Below, in pieces: positions 1 through 7,273 of a stretch of DNA of 49,923 nucleotides. Under the pieces are notes generated by a model, which was not told the origin of the DNA, did not search any database, and saw only the letters and a list, made by a program, of their open reading frames with translations. This DNA comes from Bacillota bacterium. GTDB lineage: Bacteria; Bacillota; Clostridia; Oscillospirales; SIG627. The translations under genes and the position numbers were made by a program. The stretch lies in the NCBI GenBank assembly GCA_029006345.1, contig JAQXGK010000006.1, forward strand, positions 1-49,923. Direction: 5' to 3'. How positions within the stretch are numbered: position 1 is the stretch's first letter; each line of letters starts with the position of its first letter.

Positions 1-141
1 CCGCGGAGAACGCCGCGGCGACCGGTCAAAGCGGCGGTCGTATGAATAACGAAGGCCAAAAGAACAACCTGCGATATACGACATTTGACTCAGAGCATAC
101 AGCGTATAATATCCTGAGGCAGAAAGGCAAGGTGGTAAGAA

Positions 142-336
142 ATGGATCACTGCATTTGCTGCGGCAGTCCGATTCCCGAGGGCAGACTTGTATGTCCCGC
201 CTGCGAGGCGGAGCCCGAGAAAATCTCAGCGCGGATGAAAAACAGCCGCCGTTCAGAAGCGGGCAAAATTCCGGAATACCCTCCGTTTTCCGGAATAGCA
301 AGTGTCGAACAAACACAAAACAAAACAGATGGATAA
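142..336 (+). CDS. Small zinc-ribbon protein, unknown function
   Basis: This encodes a 64-residue protein with two CxxC pairs in its first 20 residues (CICC and CPAC), which would form one zinc ribbon. The rest is basic and polar with no further motif. Short proteins starting with a similar cysteine pattern are common in clostridial chromosomes and prophages, from memory and unchecked. The start follows a purine-rich stretch (aaggtggtaaga) that is a usable but not strong ribosome site. It ends 8 bases before a strong hairpin terminator, which fits a real transcript end. A longer ORF in another frame (42..398) overlaps it but runs through the terminator, so this frame is preferred. No function is proposed. 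Confidence 0.45.
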   Translation: MDHCICCGSPIPEGRLVCPACEAEPEKISARMKNSRRSEAGKIPEYPPFSGIASVEQTQNKTDG

Positions 337-343
337 AAAAGAC

Positions 344-375
344 GCCCCGCGTGCTAATCACGCGGGGCAGCTTTT
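344..375. terminator. Bidirectional rho-independent terminator
   Basis: A perfect 10-bp stem (gccccgcgtg / cacgcggggc) with a 5-base loop is flanked by an A-run on the left and a T-rich run on the right. It can end transcription of the small zinc-ribbon gene on the plus strand and of the nucleotide-sugar dehydratase gene on the minus strand. Confidence 0.85.
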
Positions 376-379
376 ATTT

Positions 380-2275
380 TCAGTTTCTTTTAGGGTGATA
401 AGTGGGTACCGCCTTTTCGACCAGCCCGATGATGTCCTTTGAATTATGACAGCAGGCTTCATACAGCTCGTCAAGCGTTTTTTCAAACTGCTGCTCGTCT
501 ATCTCGATGGGTTTGCCGATAAAAATAAGCTCATTATCGGTCTTTGTGAGGCCCTCCTCGTCCATAAGCAGCTCCTCGTAGAGCTTCTCTCCCGGACGCA
601 ATCCGGTATACTCTATCTTCATATCGACTCCGGGAGTAAATCCCGACAGTCTGATAAGCTTGCGCGCCAAGTCGTCTATCTTGACCGGCTCGCCCATGTC
701 AAGTATAAATATCTCCCCGTTTTTAGCGGAACAGCCGGACTGCAATACCAGCGAAACAGCCTCCGGTATGGTCATAAAATAACGGATAATACGCGGGTCG
801 GTAACGGTGACGGGTCCGCCGGCGGCAATCTGCTTCTTAAAGAGAGGGATAACCGAGCCGTTTGAGCCCAATACATTTCCGAACCGCACTGCAGTAAAGC
901 AGGTCTTGCTGTGCCGGCTGATATTCTGAACCACCATTTCGCACAGCCGCTTTGACGCGCCCATGATATTCGTGGGGTTGACCGCCTTATCTGTCGAAAT
1001 CATTACAAAGCGCGCGACTCCGTATTTATCGGCGCACTCGGCGACATTCTTAGTGCCGAACACATTATTCTTGATAGCTTCATTGGGGCTGTCCTCCATG
1101 AGCGGAACATGCTTGTGCGCCGCGGCATGGTACACAATATCGGGACTGTATTTATCAAAAATGTCTTCCAGCCGCTCTCTGTCTCTCACCGAGGCAATCA
1201 GCGTGACCAAATCGAGCTCGGGGCAATTGCGCTTTAGCTCCTGCTGGATAGAGTATGCGTTGTTTTCGTAAATATCTACTATTATCAAGCGCTTGATGTC
1301 AAACTGAGCTACCTGACGGCAAATCTCGCTTCCGATGGAGCCGCCGCCGCCGGTGATCATAACCACCTTGCCCTGCAGTTCTGCGCGAACCGATTCGAGA
1401 TCCTGCTTGATAACGCTTCTGCCCAGCAGGTCGAGAATATCCACCGGCTGCATTTTGCTGACAGAGACCTCGTTATTGACAATCTGCGAAAGAGTCGGCA
1501 CCACCTTGACCTCACAGCCGGTAGAGGTGCATATTTCAAGTATTTCCTTCTTATCGGTGGGGCTTATCGACGCGATGCAAAAAGCGATGACCTTTATATC
1601 GTACTTTACTGCAAATCTGGGAATGTCGTTTCTGCCGCCGACAATCGGTATTCCGCAATAACAGCGGTTCTGTTTGCCCGGATTATCGTCGATGATACAG
1701 CAGGGTTTCATTCTGATATTCTCGGAATTGAGCATATCCTGAATAATCAAGCTCGCGGCACCGCCGGCACCGATTATCATGGTATTCTGAACCTTACTGT
1801 GATCCGCACGCGTCCTGACCTTCACCATGTCACGCATACGCGGAACAAAACGCATGATAATGATAAACACCATATCAAAAATATACGCCACAATGCACAC
1901 GGCTATCATGGAGAATACCGAAGCAAAGCCGGACACCACCGCAATAATAACTGCCGCCGCCGTGAAAATGACGCCTGAAAGCGATATCGCCGTGACTATG
2001 GTAAACAATTCGCGTATGCCTATATAGTGCCACAGAAAGCGGTACATTTTGAAGAACGAAAAAACCAAAATCGACGCTACAAGATATATGGGAAACCAAA
2101 TCAATAAAGCAAGCCAAAAGTCCCCGTTCACCGGGTAAGCACCAAGTCCGTTTCTGATAGCCGGGCCCAGACAAGCTCCCAGGGTAAGTATGGCTATATC
2201 GAGCAAAAGGACAATCAGAGAGTGAAGTCTGCGGCGAGTTTTATTCTTATTGATTTTGGCGCTTGCTTTATCCAT
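380..2275 (-). CDS. Membrane-bound nucleoside-diphosphate-sugar 4,6-dehydratase (CapD/WbpM/EpsC type)
   Basis: This 631-residue protein belongs to the large membrane form of the polysaccharide-biosynthesis short-chain dehydrogenases, which typically convert UDP-GlcNAc to a 4-keto-6-deoxy sugar for capsule, glycan or exopolysaccharide synthesis. About four hydrophobic segments occupy residues 15-140. A first Rossmann-like domain follows (GAGGAAS near residue 170), then the catalytic domain with an NAD-binding GGGGSIGSE loop near residue 310. The catalytic segment STDKAVNPTNIMGASKR has the Met-Lys pair typical of WbpM-like enzymes in place of Tyr-Lys. Length matches the family. No glycan cluster surrounds it, so the final product is unknown. 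It has its own promoter just upstream and a terminator just downstream, so it is probably monocistronic. Confidence 0.9.
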   Translation of the reverse strand: MDKASAKINKNKTRRRLHSLIVLLLDIAILTLGACLGPAIRNGLGAYPVNGDFWLALLIWFPIYLVASILVFSFFKMYRFLWHYIGIRELFTIVTAISLSGVIFTAAAVIIAVVSGFASVFSMIAVCIVAYIFDMVFIIIMRFVPRMRDMVKVRTRADHSKVQNTMIIGAGGAASLIIQDMLNSENIRMKPCCIIDDNPGKQNRCYCGIPIVGGRNDIPRFAVKYDIKVIAFCIASISPTDKKEILEICTSTGCEVKVVPTLSQIVNNEVSVSKMQPVDILDLLGRSVIKQDLESVRAELQGKVVMITGGGGSIGSEICRQVAQFDIKRLIIVDIYENNAYSIQQELKRNCPELDLVTLIASVRDRERLEDIFDKYSPDIVYHAAAHKHVPLMEDSPNEAIKNNVFGTKNVAECADKYGVARFVMISTDKAVNPTNIMGASKRLCEMVVQNISRHSKTCFTAVRFGNVLGSNGSVIPLFKKQIAAGGPVTVTDPRIIRYFMTIPEAVSLVLQSGCSAKNGEIFILDMGEPVKIDDLARKLIRLSGFTPGVDMKIEYTGLRPGEKLYEELLMDEEGLTKTDNELIFIGKPIEIDEQQFEKTLDELYEACCHNSKDIIGLVEKAVPTYHPKRN

Positions 2276-2360
2276 CTGTGCTTGCTCCTTAATGATTTTG
2301 ACATATCCGAAAAACGACGAAAAGACTGATAAAAAGCCTGTAGTATATCATTCTTGGTGT

Positions 2361-2389
2361 ATTATAACAAATTTTTTCAACAAATTCAA
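2361..2389 (-). promoter_or_regulatory. Sigma-A promoter for the nucleotide-sugar dehydratase
   Basis: Reading the minus strand, TTGAAT is followed after exactly 17 bases by TATAAT. The predicted start of transcription lies about 80 bases before the dehydratase start codon at 2275. Confidence 0.75.
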
Positions 2390-2400
2390 TACTCGGAAAG

Positions 2401-3138
2401 CTATTTTTCACCATGGACGCGCGCAAGAATACGCAGCCGTCCCTTTCGGGTCTCCCGCTCGACGGAAACGAAAATAAACCGTCCGACTCCCCGCACCGAA
2501 ACGATGCTCCCGTCCTCAAGCTGATGAGAGGCGGAAATCACCCTGCCGTTTCTCATTACGCGCTCTGCCTCGAAAAGCCGTGACGATTCGGAACGCGGCA
2601 GGTCATACACCGCGCTGACAACGGCGTCGGCTCTGAGCGAAGCGACAGTAAAGCTCCGGCAGTCGGGAAGCGCCGCCTCCGTCGGCGGCTGCAGGCAGAC
2701 CGAACACTTTACATCGGTATGACACACCTTACATAGCTGAGATATAATAATGTCGGCGGCGGTTTCAAGGCAAAAGAGATAGCCGACATTATCCTTTATG
2801 ATTATATCTCCGAGCAGCTCGCGCTGCAAGCCGAGTCCGGTAAGCGAGCCGAGAAAGTCACGGTGAGTGAGCTTATCGGCGAACTTCATTGCAACCGGCT
2901 GTATTTTCAGGCAAACAATCGGAAAGCTCCCGTCTGAGCCAAAGCGTGCAACCTTGCGTTCAGCGCCCTCGAAGCCGCCGAAAAGCGACACCTCGGAATA
3001 AAGGCGCGTCATGCGCAGGGTTTCCTGCTCCGACAGGCCGAGAAACCTGGAATACACGGCAACTCCTCTGTCATCGGCGCGGCGGGACAGCTCCTCGAAG
3101 CGCTTTTTGAGCGCCTGTTCTTCTTTAACATCATTCAT
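2401..3138 (-). CDS. ylmH: YlmH-family S4-domain RNA-binding protein
   Basis: This 245-residue protein matches the YlmH family (also called RqcP2), which binds ribosomal RNA or tRNA through an S4 domain and acts in ribosome-associated quality control in Bacillus. The N-terminal half contains the family segment LTHRDFLGSLTGLGLQRELLGD (residues about 90-112). The S4 domain follows from about residue 160 (FTVASLRADAVVSAVY) to the end, including VSVRGVGRF. In many Firmicutes the gene sits in the divisome region beside sepF; here it sits directly after trmO. Its start codon is 3 bases beyond the trmO stop codon, so the two are surely co-transcribed and probably translationally coupled. Confidence 0.85.
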   Translation of the reverse strand: MNDVKEEQALKKRFEELSRRADDRGVAVYSRFLGLSEQETLRMTRLYSEVSLFGGFEGAERKVARFGSDGSFPIVCLKIQPVAMKFADKLTHRDFLGSLTGLGLQRELLGDIIIKDNVGYLFCLETAADIIISQLCKVCHTDVKCSVCLQPPTEAALPDCRSFTVASLRADAVVSAVYDLPRSESSRLFEAERVMRNGRVISASHQLEDGSIVSVRGVGRFIFVSVERETRKGRLRILARVHGEK

Positions 3139-3140
3139 AA

Positions 3141-3833
3141 TTACTTTTTCCGTTTTTCTATATTTAAAACAGACAGTTTTTTACCTTCAACGCAAAATGA
3201 TACCGAGAGGTCCGCAAAGTCAAAGCCGTAAACGCGCTCGGGATCGTCCTGATACGACGGGCGCGGATCCTGAGACAACAGCTCGGTCAACGCGGCGCGG
3301 CGGTCATCGGAAAGCAAAGCCGTGTCACAAAGGTACGAAACAAAGAGTCTGTGCTCCAATACGGAATCCGCAAAGCCGCCGACTGCATCGGGATGACTGT
3401 CGGTAAAGCGCAGATACGGCTTGATATCAAAAATCGGTGTGCCGTCCATGAGATCCGCTCCGGTAACCAAAATCACTTTGCCGCACCCCTTGATATCCTC
3501 CACACCCAAGAGCCCGACCGAGGAAAGTCCGAGCCTGTTGGGCCGGTTGGGTGAACGCGTAGCGAACACGCCCACACGCGTATTTCCGCCGAGCCGCGGC
3601 GGGCGGACAGTCGGAGACCATTTTCCGTCCGGAACTGACGAAAACTGCCAGATCAGCCAAAGGTGCGAATAGCCCTCTATACCGCGAAGAGCGTTCTCGT
3701 CCCGGTATTCCGGCTCAAATACTATCCGCGAGACAAGCTCATTTGCAAGACCGCTCTGGCGCGGAATGCCGAATTTGGCCGGAAAATCATTTTCGATACG
3801 CGCTATCGGGCGTATTTCAAAGCTGCTTTCCAT
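3141..3833 (-). CDS. trmO: tRNA (N6-threonylcarbamoyladenosine(37)-N6)-methyltransferase TrmO
   Basis: This is the TsaA/YaeB/TrmO family, which uses S-adenosylmethionine to methylate t6A37 of certain tRNAs. The diagnostic segments are present: GLANELVSRIVFEP, GIEGYSHLWLIWQF, and GVFATRSPNRPNRLGLS (the SAM-binding RSPxRPNxxGLS signature). The family-typical LMDGTPIFDIKPYL follows. The start at 3833 is chosen because GGAGG lies 9 bases upstream, whereas the ORF-track start at 3860 has no ribosome site. The protein is then 230 residues, normal for the family. It is the first gene of a trmO-ylmH unit and is divergent from the XRE-ADP-ribosylglycohydrolase gene. Confidence 0.9.
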   Translation of the reverse strand: MESSFEIRPIARIENDFPAKFGIPRQSGLANELVSRIVFEPEYRDENALRGIEGYSHLWLIWQFSSVPDGKWSPTVRPPRLGGNTRVGVFATRSPNRPNRLGLSSVGLLGVEDIKGCGKVILVTGADLMDGTPIFDIKPYLRFTDSHPDAVGGFADSVLEHRLFVSYLCDTALLSDDRRAALTELLSQDPRPSYQDDPERVYGFDFADLSVSFCVEGKKLSVLNIEKRKK

Positions 3834-3862
3834 TCCCTGCTTCCTCCGTAATTCATACAATT

Positions 3863-3891
3863 ATTATATACTTTCGAGAGCGGTTAGTCTA
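3863..3891 (-). promoter_or_regulatory. Probable sigma-A promoter for trmO-ylmH
   Basis: On the minus strand TAGACT and TATAAT are separated by 17 bases. The -10 box is perfect and the -35 box matches 4 of 6. It lies about 30 bases before the preferred trmO start. Confidence 0.55.
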
Positions 3892-3946
3892 TAATTTTTT
3901 TATTCAAGGCAACCTGCGGCAGTGCAAACCGGTATCAATAATAATA

Positions 3947-3962
3947 TTGTCAACGCCGACAA
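3947..3962. promoter_or_regulatory. Candidate operator 1 (TTGTC-N6-GACAA)
   Basis: A perfect dyad, TTGTC aacgcc GACAA, covers the -35 box of the promoter. The same half-site recurs in the dyad at 3992. A protein bound here would block RNA polymerase. The natural candidate is the XRE domain encoded just downstream. Confidence 0.5.
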
Positions 3963-3975
3963 TTTGCTTTATAAT
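3947..3975 (+). promoter_or_regulatory. Sigma-A promoter of the XRE-ADP-ribosylglycohydrolase gene
   Basis: TTGTCA and a perfect TATAAT are separated by 17 bases. Transcription would start near 3982, about 33 bases before the ATG at 4015. The -35 box lies inside the first dyad described next. Confidence 0.8.
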
Positions 3976-3991
3976 GCTCTTGAAAGTATAT

Positions 3992-4004
3992 TTTGTCTGA
4001 CAAA
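3992..4004. promoter_or_regulatory. Candidate operator 2 (TTTGTC-T-GACAAA)
   Basis: A 13-base perfect dyad sits in the 5' untranslated region and runs into the AAAGGAG ribosome-binding site of the next gene. It shares the TTGTC/GACAA half-site with operator 1, although the central spacing differs (1 base against 6). It could act as a DNA operator or as a small RNA hairpin masking the ribosome site. Confidence 0.45.
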
Positions 4005-4014
4005 GGAGTACTGT

Positions 4015-5577
4015 ATGTTTTCCGAAATGCTTAAAAAATTAAGAACCAAGGCTCACCTGACTCAGGCCGAGACCGCCGAGTGCGTCGGGGTTACAAGACA
4101 GACCGTGCAAAAATGGGAAAACGGAGAAGAGTTTCCGGATGCGGCAAAGCTATGCTCTCTTGCCGGGCTTTTCGGCACAAGCCTTGACGCGCTTATAAAC
4201 CATGACGATTTGCGGACAGATGCTCCGCCGCAGCCGAAATATGACTCTATTAACGAATGGGAGGCGTACTACGCCGCTTTGCCGCTCGAGCTTCGGCAAT
4301 GCACCGAGGAGGGACTCGATGTTCGCCGTATCAAGCCGCTTGTCCGCGAAATCGACCGTCTTGCCTCCGACCGGCACAAGAAGAAGCTTGCCGATACAAT
4401 ATACGACATGATATCGGAGTCGCCGCGGATTTCGGGATACAAATACATTGAGCCGTCGGAATATGCTCTGATTCTGCCGCTGACAAAGCCGCAGAGGCTT
4501 GACTGCGGGCTTTCCGATGAGGAGCTTCTCCGCCGCATAAACGGAGCCTGGACAGGCAGGATATGCGGATGTGTTCTCGGAAAGCCGATAGAGGGCATGA
4601 AGCGCGGCGAGCTAATCGAATTTCTCAGTGAAAACGGCAACTACCCGATACACCGATATGTCAATCTCTCGGAGGTCACTCCCGAGGTTCGCAAAAAATA
4701 TACCTACGGCTTTTGGGGAACCGGCTTCGGCGATACGCTGGACGGCGCGCCGAGCGACGACGACACCAACTACACTATACTTTCCTCCCGGCTTATCGAC
4801 AAATGCGGGTTGGACTTCACAAGCGCCGATGTGGCTCTTCTATGGGTGGAATCGCAGGTCAAGGACGCCTACTGTACCGCCGAGAGAGTCGCGTATCTCA
4901 ACATAATAAACGGCTACGCGCCGCCAGATACCGCTGTCCGCCGCAACCCATACCGGGAATGGATAGGCGCCCAGATTCGCGCCGACTACTACGGATACAT
5001 AAATCCCGGCGATCCGCAGACTGCCGCCGAAATGGCTTTCCGCGACGCCTCTGTATCCCACACAAAAAACGGTATTTACGGCGCAATGCTTGTTGCCGGA
5101 ATGCTGGCGAGCGCATATGTTCTGCCGGATATACCGTCTGTCATACAGGCGGGGCTTGACTGTATTCCGCACACTTCGCGCCTGCACGAATACATTACTT
5201 CCGTGCTCAAGCTCTACAGCTCAGGCGCCGGCTACGATGATTTCGTCGATATGCTGACCCGAGACTTTGACGACCGCGACGCCCACGACTGGTGCCACAC
5301 CGTTTCAAACGCCGCGATAGTATGCGCCTCGCTGCTGTTCGGCGGCGGCGACTATTCAAGGACCGTGAGCCTTGCCGTCAGCACAGGCTTCGACACCGAC
5401 TGCAACGGCGCCACCGCCGGTTCGGTGCTCGGCATGATGAAGGGCGCCGAAATAATAGACTCGCACTGGACGGCGCCGATAAAGGGTGAAATAGACACGA
5501 CTATTTTCGGAATGAGCCGAATGAAAATATCAACGCTCGCGCAAAAAACGCTCTCCCACATCAAGCTGAAAAAATGA
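4015..5577 (+). CDS. XRE-family HTH domain fused to an ADP-ribosylglycohydrolase
   Basis: The protein has 520 residues from the preferred ATG at 4015, which has AAAGGAG six bases upstream; the longer ORF start at 3922 lies before the promoter. Residues 1-60 form an XRE helix-turn-helix (LTQAETAECVGVTRQTVQKWENG). After a linker of about 100 residues comes a full ARH/DraG-type domain: GAWTGRICGCVLGKPIEG near its start, the metal-binding SDDDTNYT, and the closing GFDTDCNGATAGSVLGMMKGA. Both acidic metal motifs are intact, so catalysis is plausible. The family removes ADP-ribose from proteins or small molecules, using Mg2+. Fusion to a DNA-binding domain suggests a regulator that senses or processes an ADP-ribosylated or NAD-derived ligand; that is inference. 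No ADP-ribosyltransferase gene is seen in the window. Confidence 0.85.
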   Translation: MFSEMLKKLRTKAHLTQAETAECVGVTRQTVQKWENGEEFPDAAKLCSLAGLFGTSLDALINHDDLRTDAPPQPKYDSINEWEAYYAALPLELRQCTEEGLDVRRIKPLVREIDRLASDRHKKKLADTIYDMISESPRISGYKYIEPSEYALILPLTKPQRLDCGLSDEELLRRINGAWTGRICGCVLGKPIEGMKRGELIEFLSENGNYPIHRYVNLSEVTPEVRKKYTYGFWGTGFGDTLDGAPSDDDTNYTILSSRLIDKCGLDFTSADVALLWVESQVKDAYCTAERVAYLNIINGYAPPDTAVRRNPYREWIGAQIRADYYGYINPGDPQTAAEMAFRDASVSHTKNGIYGAMLVAGMLASAYVLPDIPSVIQAGLDCIPHTSRLHEYITSVLKLYSSGAGYDDFVDMLTRDFDDRDAHDWCHTVSNAAIVCASLLFGGGDYSRTVSLAVSTGFDTDCNGATAGSVLGMMKGAEIIDSHWTAPIKGEIDTTIFGMSRMKISTLAQKTLSHIKLKK

Positions 5578-5593
5578 TACGAAAGTATATCTG

Positions 5594-5631
5594 AAAAAAA
5601 CCGACGGCCTTACAAAAGCCGTCGGTTTTTT
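5594..5631. terminator. Bidirectional rho-independent terminator
   Basis: The stem AAAAACCGACGGC / GCCGTCGGTTTTT with a short loop lies between the convergent ADP-ribosylglycohydrolase and foldase genes and can serve both. Confidence 0.9.
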
Positions 5632-5640
5632 CTTAAGCTC

Positions 5641-7167
5641 TTAATCCATAAAATAGGGAATATTATCGGAAACGGTAAGCTTGTACTTTTCGGCATACTG
5701 CTCTTCCCGCTCCTGAAGCTCATTGACGCGCAAGCTCGACTTTGCCGTATTTATCCAGGCTATATCTCCGTCGCCGACAAAATACATTATGTGGTAACCG
5801 TACGACGACTCGACTATGCCGATGTCCCCGACGGCTCTGGCTTCATCGTACAGCCAGTCTTCAAACTCGGCAACCATAGTGCCGCGCACGACATTTTCAT
5901 ACAAGCCGCCGTTTGCCTTAGAACCTGTGTCCTGGCTCTTTTCCTTCGCGACTTCGGCAAAATGCTCCTGAGACTTATCCGTGCCGCTCTCAAGCTCGGC
6001 ATACACCGCGTCGCACGCCGCTTTCGCCTCATCACTGCTTTCATAATTATCAGTTTTAAAGAGTATGTGGCGTACATTTTTTGTGACATATTCCTGCCTG
6101 TATGCGGGCTTGACGATGCAATAAACCGTATATCTGCCGCTGCCGGAATCTATAACCTTCGTATCGCCGGCCTTTCTGTCGCCGGAGGTCCATGCCACGC
6201 GCTCGTTGTCCTCGCCTATCGCCTTTGCGCCCTCGGTAAGTCTTTTTTCGACAAGCTCTTCTATAATCTCATCTGTTATGGGCTCACCCGGGTTTTCTGC
6301 TTCATAGTCGGCAATAAGCAACTTCCTGAGCTCCGAACCAAAGTCCTCTGCAGAGCCGCTGTGCGAAGCAAGCGCCTGCGCCTTTTGTTTTGCATCCTCG
6401 TAAGCGGCAATAACATCGGGATCGGTAGTATCAACCTCATCGGCATCCGTCGAGGTAGAGGTGCCGTCGTCTTCGGGAAGTTGTGCGCTGAAGGTGTAGC
6501 TGTAGTAATCGCAAAGCATGAATTCCGATTTGTTTTCTTCAAAATATTCACGGCATTCCTCATCGGTATAGTCCATGGCTTTATATACGTCCTCATAATA
6601 GGTGTATGCGCGCGTGTACATTTCAAGTGCCGAACGGATAACGTCTTCCGTCACGCCCTTGCCGAAATACTGAATCAAATAGTCGTCGAGAGAGGCACCG
6701 TCGCTCTCTGCCTGTGACTTGATTCCCGAGATAAAGGCATCTATATCCGATGTATTAATCTCCCGGTTTTCCTTGCCCTCTTCCCTTGCGGCTTCGAGCA
6801 GGTGAAGTACATCGGAAGCATTTGTTTTGGCATTATCCAAAAAATAGCTGTACCAGGTCTTGCCCTCGGCATATTCCTGCTCCCTGAGCGACTTGGAGGT
6901 ATCAAGGCCGTAGTACTGCTGATACATACTTCCATACTGGCTCATTTCGGAATAATAGCCGCTGTAAAAGAAATATGAAAGCATGGCGTTGGTAATAGTG
7001 TAATGCTCGCTCGAAACAGCAGCCGCACTGCCGTCGAAAACAGTTTCTTCGGTGGTAATATCGGCGGTAATAACGGCGGTCGTCTTTTCCTCGCTCTTTT
7101 CGGAGCAGGCGGCAAGACAGGTGCAAATCATTATAAAAGAGAGTATTGACGCAATTATTCTTTTCAT
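5641..7167 (-). CDS. PpiC/PrsA-type foldase lipoprotein (peptidyl-prolyl isomerase)
   Basis: This 508-residue lipoprotein starts with a signal peptide and lipobox (CTCLAAC), so it should be anchored on the outer face of the membrane. Residues about 50-330 form a helical SurA/PrsA-like chaperone region. A parvulin (PpiC) domain follows near residue 365-470: VRHILFKT, then GGLYENVVRGTMVAEFEDWLYDEA and the closing YGYHIMYFVGDGD. It would help fold secreted proteins. It is a clear paralogue of the next gene upstream, with matching landmarks such as SQYGSMYQQYYGLDTSKS and the parvulin core. AAAGGA lies 6 bases before the ATG. No separate promoter was seen, so it probably depends partly on read-through from the upstream copy past the intervening hairpin. 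Confidence 0.85.
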   Translation of the reverse strand: MKRIIASILSFIMICTCLAACSEKSEEKTTAVITADITTEETVFDGSAAAVSSEHYTITNAMLSYFFYSGYYSEMSQYGSMYQQYYGLDTSKSLREQEYAEGKTWYSYFLDNAKTNASDVLHLLEAAREEGKENREINTSDIDAFISGIKSQAESDGASLDDYLIQYFGKGVTEDVIRSALEMYTRAYTYYEDVYKAMDYTDEECREYFEENKSEFMLCDYYSYTFSAQLPEDDGTSTSTDADEVDTTDPDVIAAYEDAKQKAQALASHSGSAEDFGSELRKLLIADYEAENPGEPITDEIIEELVEKRLTEGAKAIGEDNERVAWTSGDRKAGDTKVIDSGSGRYTVYCIVKPAYRQEYVTKNVRHILFKTDNYESSDEAKAACDAVYAELESGTDKSQEHFAEVAKEKSQDTGSKANGGLYENVVRGTMVAEFEDWLYDEARAVGDIGIVESSYGYHIMYFVGDGDIAWINTAKSSLRVNELQEREEQYAEKYKLTVSDNIPYFMD

Positions 7168-7205
7168 CGGAAATCCTTTCGTATTGTTTTTGAGAGGTTT
7201 CGGGT

Positions 7206-7250
7206 AAAAAAAGCAAATGGAATCGGCGCAACTCCAAACCCCATTTGCTT
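7206..7250 (-). terminator. Terminator or attenuator between the two foldase genes
   Basis: On the minus strand AAGCAAATGG pairs perfectly with CCATTTGCTT across a 20-base loop and is followed by a T-run. It lies 24 bases beyond the upstream foldase gene and would reduce expression of the second copy. Confidence 0.75.
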
Positions 7251-7273
7251 ATTTTCAAAATGTTATGATTTTA

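Noticed and set aside
42-398. 118-codon plus-strand ORF overlapping the small zinc-ribbon gene
   Set aside because: It runs through a strong terminator and shows no motif; the shorter frame 142..336 ends properly before the hairpin.
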